This document shows positions 38,944 to 41,455 of a stretch of DNA of 41,455 nt, piece by piece (the stretch's first letter is position 1; each line of letters opens with the position of its first letter). This DNA is from Candidatus Shapirobacteria bacterium (GTDB lineage Bacteria; Patescibacteriota; Microgenomatia; UBA12405): positions 1 to 41,455 of the forward strand of contig JAGORQ010000007.1 in assembly GCA_018062705.1 (NCBI GenBank). The letters are read 5' to 3'. The position numbers and the translations under genes were made by a program. The notes below the pieces were generated by a model. That model was not told the origin of the DNA. It ran no database searches and saw only the letters and a list, made by a program, of their open reading frames with translations.

Positions 38944-39388
38944 AAAGGATATATTTTAGGACTTCGCTGATTGGAACAACTTGGTCTGGTTTGAGTTTGT
39001 GGTTGTAGGTATCAATGGCTATTTGATGACATACAGCTTTTTTGCCGACTTGATTGAATGAAATGAGCTTCTTATCAAAAAACAAGCCCTTCTTGCGAAG
39101 CATTTGTATTATGTAATTTTTTATTAAATTTTCCTGACCGACATATTCCGTGTCGATAATTATTTGTTGCAAATGAGACACTTCTTTTTCAATCAAAATA
39201 CAAATCAAAGCAGAGAATACTTGACAAATAAACTGTTTTGGCTTGAGCGCCTTTCTAAAAACTGCCTCAAGTTCTTGCTTGTCTTTTGATTTGAGTAGGA
39301 TACTCCGATGATGATGGTTGGAAAATGGTACAACCGAATTTTGGTGAGTATACTCAATCTTCGATGACTGATCTATGAGAATTTTCAC
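38942..39388 (-). CDS. Unknown protein with IIIDTEYVGQE motif
   Basis: This 148-residue soluble protein starts with GTG at 39388. The C-terminal half has LQQIIIDTEYVGQENLIKNYIIQMLRKKG and VGKKAVCHQIAIDTYNHKLKPDQVVPISEVLKYIL. The acidic DTEY pair after a hydrophobic strand, a second Lys/His segment and the overall strand-helix order recall RNase H-like folds; this is an inference only. A His-rich FSNHHHRS lies near residue 25. It sits between 25-bp direct repeats just after the SDR gene and looks like inserted cargo. Confidence 0.55.
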   Translation of the reverse strand: MKILIDQSSKIEYTHQNSVVPFSNHHHRSILLKSKDKQELEAVFRKALKPKQFICQVFSALICILIEKEVSHLQQIIIDTEYVGQENLIKNYIIQMLRKKGLFFDKKLISFNQVGKKAVCHQIAIDTYNHKLKPDQVVPISEVLKYIL

Positions 39389-39404
39389 TAATAAATATTA
39401 CACA

Positions 39405-39429
39405 ATTTTCTTCGGTTTGTCTTCGGGTG
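39405..39429. repeat. 25-bp direct repeat, right copy
   Basis: Identical to 38795-38819 and placed one base after the SDR stop codon, i.e. in the natural 3' flank of that gene. Confidence 0.85.
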
Positions 39430-39430
39430 A

Positions 39431-40111
39431 TTAGCGCTCGATCCTGATATCACTTATCCAAATATTTTTTGGTTGGGTTAGCATGAAAACTAAGGCAGAG
39501 GCTAAATCGGCAGGATTGGTGAAAGTTGTGTAAGGCACATTGATATCGCCGGCTTTTTGAAAAAATTTGGTGGCGATGCCACCCTGATAAACTCCGGCGA
39601 CTTTGACATTGGTGCCCTTGAGATCTATTTTTAGCACTTCAGTAAAACCATAGACACCAAATTTGCTGGCGCAGTAGACTGATTGATTTTCACCAGCAAC
39701 CACACCAGAGCGAGAGGAAATGTTTAGGATGATGGATTCGTCTTGGAGCTTGAGGTTGGGTAAACAGTGTTTGGTTATTTTGATTAGACCGGTAAGATTG
39801 GTGCTAATTACTTGGTCGATTTCTTCGTCGGAAATATTTTCAACTATATTTTTGTTTTGCCAGACGCCAGCATTATTAATGAGACAATGAATATTTTTAT
39901 GGTCGTCAATTATTTTGTTTATGGTTCGATTAATTTGATTGCCGTCTTGAAGATCGCAATCATAAAAACTTGCTTTAATGTCGCCCAGGTTGTCCCGTTT
40001 GCGACTAACAACAATCACATTTGCCTCTTGGTCAATTAATTTTTTAACAATTTCTAATCCAATACCGTCGCTACCACCAGTGACGATGATGTTTTTGTTT
40101 TTGAGATTCAT
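39431..40111 (-). CDS. Short-chain dehydrogenase/reductase
   Basis: This 226-residue Rossmann-fold enzyme has the cofactor motif TGGSDGIG near 11-18, NNAG near 79-82, Ser in LNISSRSG and the catalytic YCASK. These are classical SDR features for NAD(P)-dependent oxidoreduction. The segment SRKRD after the second strand suggests NADP(H) preference. Substrate cannot be told. A TATAAA box eight bases before the ATG may drive it. Confidence 0.9.
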   Translation of the reverse strand: MNLKNKNIIVTGGSDGIGLEIVKKLIDQEANVIVVSRKRDNLGDIKASFYDCDLQDGNQINRTINKIIDDHKNIHCLINNAGVWQNKNIVENISDEEIDQVISTNLTGLIKITKHCLPNLKLQDESIILNISSRSGVVAGENQSVYCASKFGVYGFTEVLKIDLKGTNVKVAGVYQGGIATKFFQKAGDINVPYTTFTNPADLASALVFMLTQPKNIWISDIRIER

Positions 40112-40125
40112 TTGATTAATTTATA

Positions 40126-40185
40126 TCACAAACTCTCAATCTCTTTTATTTTGTCTCTAATCCTAACAGCTTTTTTGAAGCTTAG
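40126..40185 (-). pseudogene. Orphan uvrB 3' tail, copy 1
   Basis: Twenty codons to a TGA encode LSFKKAVRIRDKIKEIESL, the end of the UVR motif that closes UvrB proteins. A stop codon lies four codons before it, so no full gene is attached. It lies between the SDR and the 110-residue gene and is about 78% identical in DNA to the copy at 40567-40638. Confidence 0.8.
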
Positions 40186-40216
40186 AATTTTTCAGTTTAA
40201 CTTTTGATGGATAATT

Positions 40217-40567
40217 TTAGCCTTCTATTTTTGTCGGATATATTGTCGGAGTAATGGCGTTGACTTCGTGTATTGCACCCTCGGCGAAGGCTTGCAAAGT
40301 TTGAATAGAAACACTGGTGATAGGGTAGTCTTGAGTTGGTGTTATTTGGTTTCCATCTTGGCCAACAAAACTGCCGTTTAAAAGTTGGATGGCGGTTACA
40401 TTCTGTAAATGTTGAATTGCCCTAATAACAGGAAATAACTGTGTCGATACTACTCGCCTTTTCAGGTCTCCTTCTGGATCAAGTGTTGGTTGATTAGCAA
40501 GGGCGACTATCTCAAGACCTGCCCAAAGCTTGTGTCGTGTATCAAGCATATTTATATATTTTATCAC
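40217..40567 (-). CDS. Unknown small protein between uvrB tails
   Basis: The frame is 116 residues from a GTG at 40567, which overlaps the uvrB-tail stop as TAGTG, or 110 residues from the ATG at 40549. The latter has a TAAAAT eight bases upstream. The protein is soluble with LWAGLEIVALANQPTLDPEGDLKRRVVSTQLFPVIRAI-like helices and then beta-prone, Thr/Gln-rich sequence. No family recognised. It is bracketed by two diverged uvrB tails and appears to be cargo. Confidence 0.55.
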   Translation of the reverse strand: MIKYINMLDTRHKLWAGLEIVALANQPTLDPEGDLKRRVVSTQLFPVIRAIQHLQNVTAIQLLNGSFVGQDGNQITPTQDYPITSVSIQTLQAFAEGAIHEVNAITPTIYPTKIEG

Positions 40568-40638
40568 TACAAATTCTCGATCTCTTTGATTTTGTCTCTA
40601 ATTCTAATTGCTTCTTCGAAGTCGAGGTCGGAGGCGAG
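40567..40638 (-). pseudogene. uvrB 3' tail, copy 2
   Basis: Twenty-four codons to a TAG encode LASDLDFEEAIRIRDKIKEIENL, a standard UvrB C-terminus. In-frame stops (TAG, TGA) lie immediately upstream at the junction, so the body of uvrB is not attached here. The rest of uvrB is not in the window and may lie beyond position 41455. Confidence 0.85.
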
Positions 40639-40660
40639 TGGTCACTAGAATATGTGGGCG

Positions 40661-41455
40661 TCACGATTTGTTAACGTATTTTATTGGTAGATAAGACATC
40701 CACCGCGGGTCGCTTGGATTTCGCCACCACTTACTACATTGCTCAAGATAATGTCTAAAAAAAACATCCTTGTTAAACTCAGTTTGCCTAAAATTTACAG
40801 TCTGCTCTCCTTTTCCTAATGTTGTGTCGTAACTTATTGCTCTGTATGAAATAGATTCACCTTCGGTAATCATCCTAAAACTGTCCTGACCGATTTTTAC
40901 CATATAGGGCTCAACGGCACCAATTAGACTGGCAGTTATCTCACAATTCCAATATAAGACAATTCTTGGCGGATCTTTCATCATTTTTGTCACATGTGGA
41001 AAAATTTTTTTGTCCTTCATCATGTCAAAAACCGCCTTAAGTTCTTCTGGATTAATATTTTGAGGCAAGTACCCCTTCATTGATTCATAAACCTTATCTG
41101 ATTTTGGAGGTGTTATTCCTTGAGGAAAATCAATGTAGTTTCCATTTGGGTCTTCTGAAATTCTTTCTTTTCCTCCGTATTTACTGACAACCTCGTTGTA
41201 TGCGGCCTTAGCTTCAACACTTAATTCTGTGTCTAAAATGTGGTTTTGTTCTCTAGCTTCCTTGAGCCACTCTGGAAAAGAGGTTTCGTAAAGATCGGGG
41301 TATCTTGCTTTCATCTTCCCAACAAAGCCAGCACTTGCCAACGTTCTCGCCAAAACTAGCGCTTCTGGAGACGGTTCTATTCTATCTAGCTCGGTAAATA
41401 AAATGGAAGCTATTTTTGCCTGTTCACAAAATTGCTTTACATCAATATATTCTGA
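40661..41455 (-). CDS. Unknown protein, 5' end outside window
   Basis: The frame is open from the window edge to a TGA at 40661, giving at least 264 residues. An internal TTG at 41353 need not be the start, because the frame reads on as EYIDVKQFCEQAKIASILFTELDRIEPSPEALVLARTL. The protein is soluble with Trp-rich C-terminus (SKWWRNPSDPRWMSYLP). I recognise no family. It is followed directly by a uvrB tail copy, the same arrangement as the next gene downstream. Confidence 0.6.
   Translation of the reverse strand, partial: SEYIDVKQFCEQAKIASILFTELDRIEPSPEALVLARTLASAGFVGKMKARYPDLYETSFPEWLKEAREQNHILDTELSVEAKAAYNEVVSKYGGKERISEDPNGNYIDFPQGITPPKSDKVYESMKGYLPQNINPEELKAVFDMMKDKKIFPHVTKMMKDPPRIVLYWNCEITASLIGAVEPYMVKIGQDSFRMITEGESISYRAISYDTTLGKGEQTVNFRQTEFNKDVFFRHYLEQCSKWWRNPSDPRWMSYLPIKYVNKS

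Noticed and set aside
1-41455. CRISPR arrays, tRNA or rRNA genes, transposases
   Set aside because: None seen on reading both strands; the short repeats present are palindromic elements or single direct repeats.

Overview
The window is AT-rich and looks like chromosome from a Candidate Phyla Radiation (Patescibacteria) bacterium, most likely in the Microgenomates group. The inference rests on small tightly packed genes, tandem membrane glycosyltransferases with a DQGRDA motif, a DUF11 surface protein with a sortase signal, unusual tRNA synthetase fusions and many 4-8 base gene overlaps. The genetic code looks standard: TGA ends several genes and an ordinary RF2 is encoded, so the UGA recoding of Gracilibacteria/Absconditabacteria is not seen. 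I found no tRNA, rRNA, CRISPR array or classical transposase.

Layout. 1-7845 (minus) is a surface-glycan operon: two polyprenyl-phosphate-type GT2 enzymes, three GT-C membrane glycosyltransferases, a large PTPS-related membrane protein and the start of a flippase. At 7855-7916 divergent promoters separate it from a DUF11 protein ending in an IPDTG sorting signal (7942-8562). 8569-16152 (minus) is an envelope/division operon: C39-like peptidase, cyclophilin lipoprotein, thioredoxin-like protein, prfB, LCP protein, ftsE, ftsX and a coiled-coil M23 hydrolase whose catalytic domain appears circularly permuted. typA follows on plus. 18074-29805 (minus) holds DUF5665-like, HIT, DHH, two small unknowns, an MFS gene cut by an amber codon, secA, serS, HD, NUDIX, lysS fused to an EMAPII-like domain, and greA. 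30040-33625 (plus) holds a sortase, then a tyrosine T-box leader driving an M20 peptidase and an archaeal-type TyrRS fused to a YbaK domain. 33615-41455 holds uvrC, a RelE/RelB-like pair, uvrA, an SDR, and several unknown genes.

Three themes go beyond annotation. (1) Accessory genes sit behind the 3' ends of core genes, and each junction carries a second copy of the core gene's tail or 3' flank: a toxin-antitoxin pair behind uvrA (38-bp copy), an unknown gene plus candidate RNA behind the SDR (25-bp copy), and two orphan uvrB tails flanking unknown genes. This is the best candidate here for an undescribed process. (2) Palindromic repeats are dense and have entered the reading frames of secA, uvrC and uvrA, each time in a linker or loop. 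(3) Many genes have a -10 box only 5-9 bases before the start codon, which predicts widespread leaderless transcripts.

Functionally the genes fit a small, probably host-dependent cell: surface glycosylation and sortase display, FtsEX-controlled wall cleavage, peptide scavenging tied to tyrosine supply, and nucleotide excision repair. All assignments come from reading motifs by eye; no database search was run.
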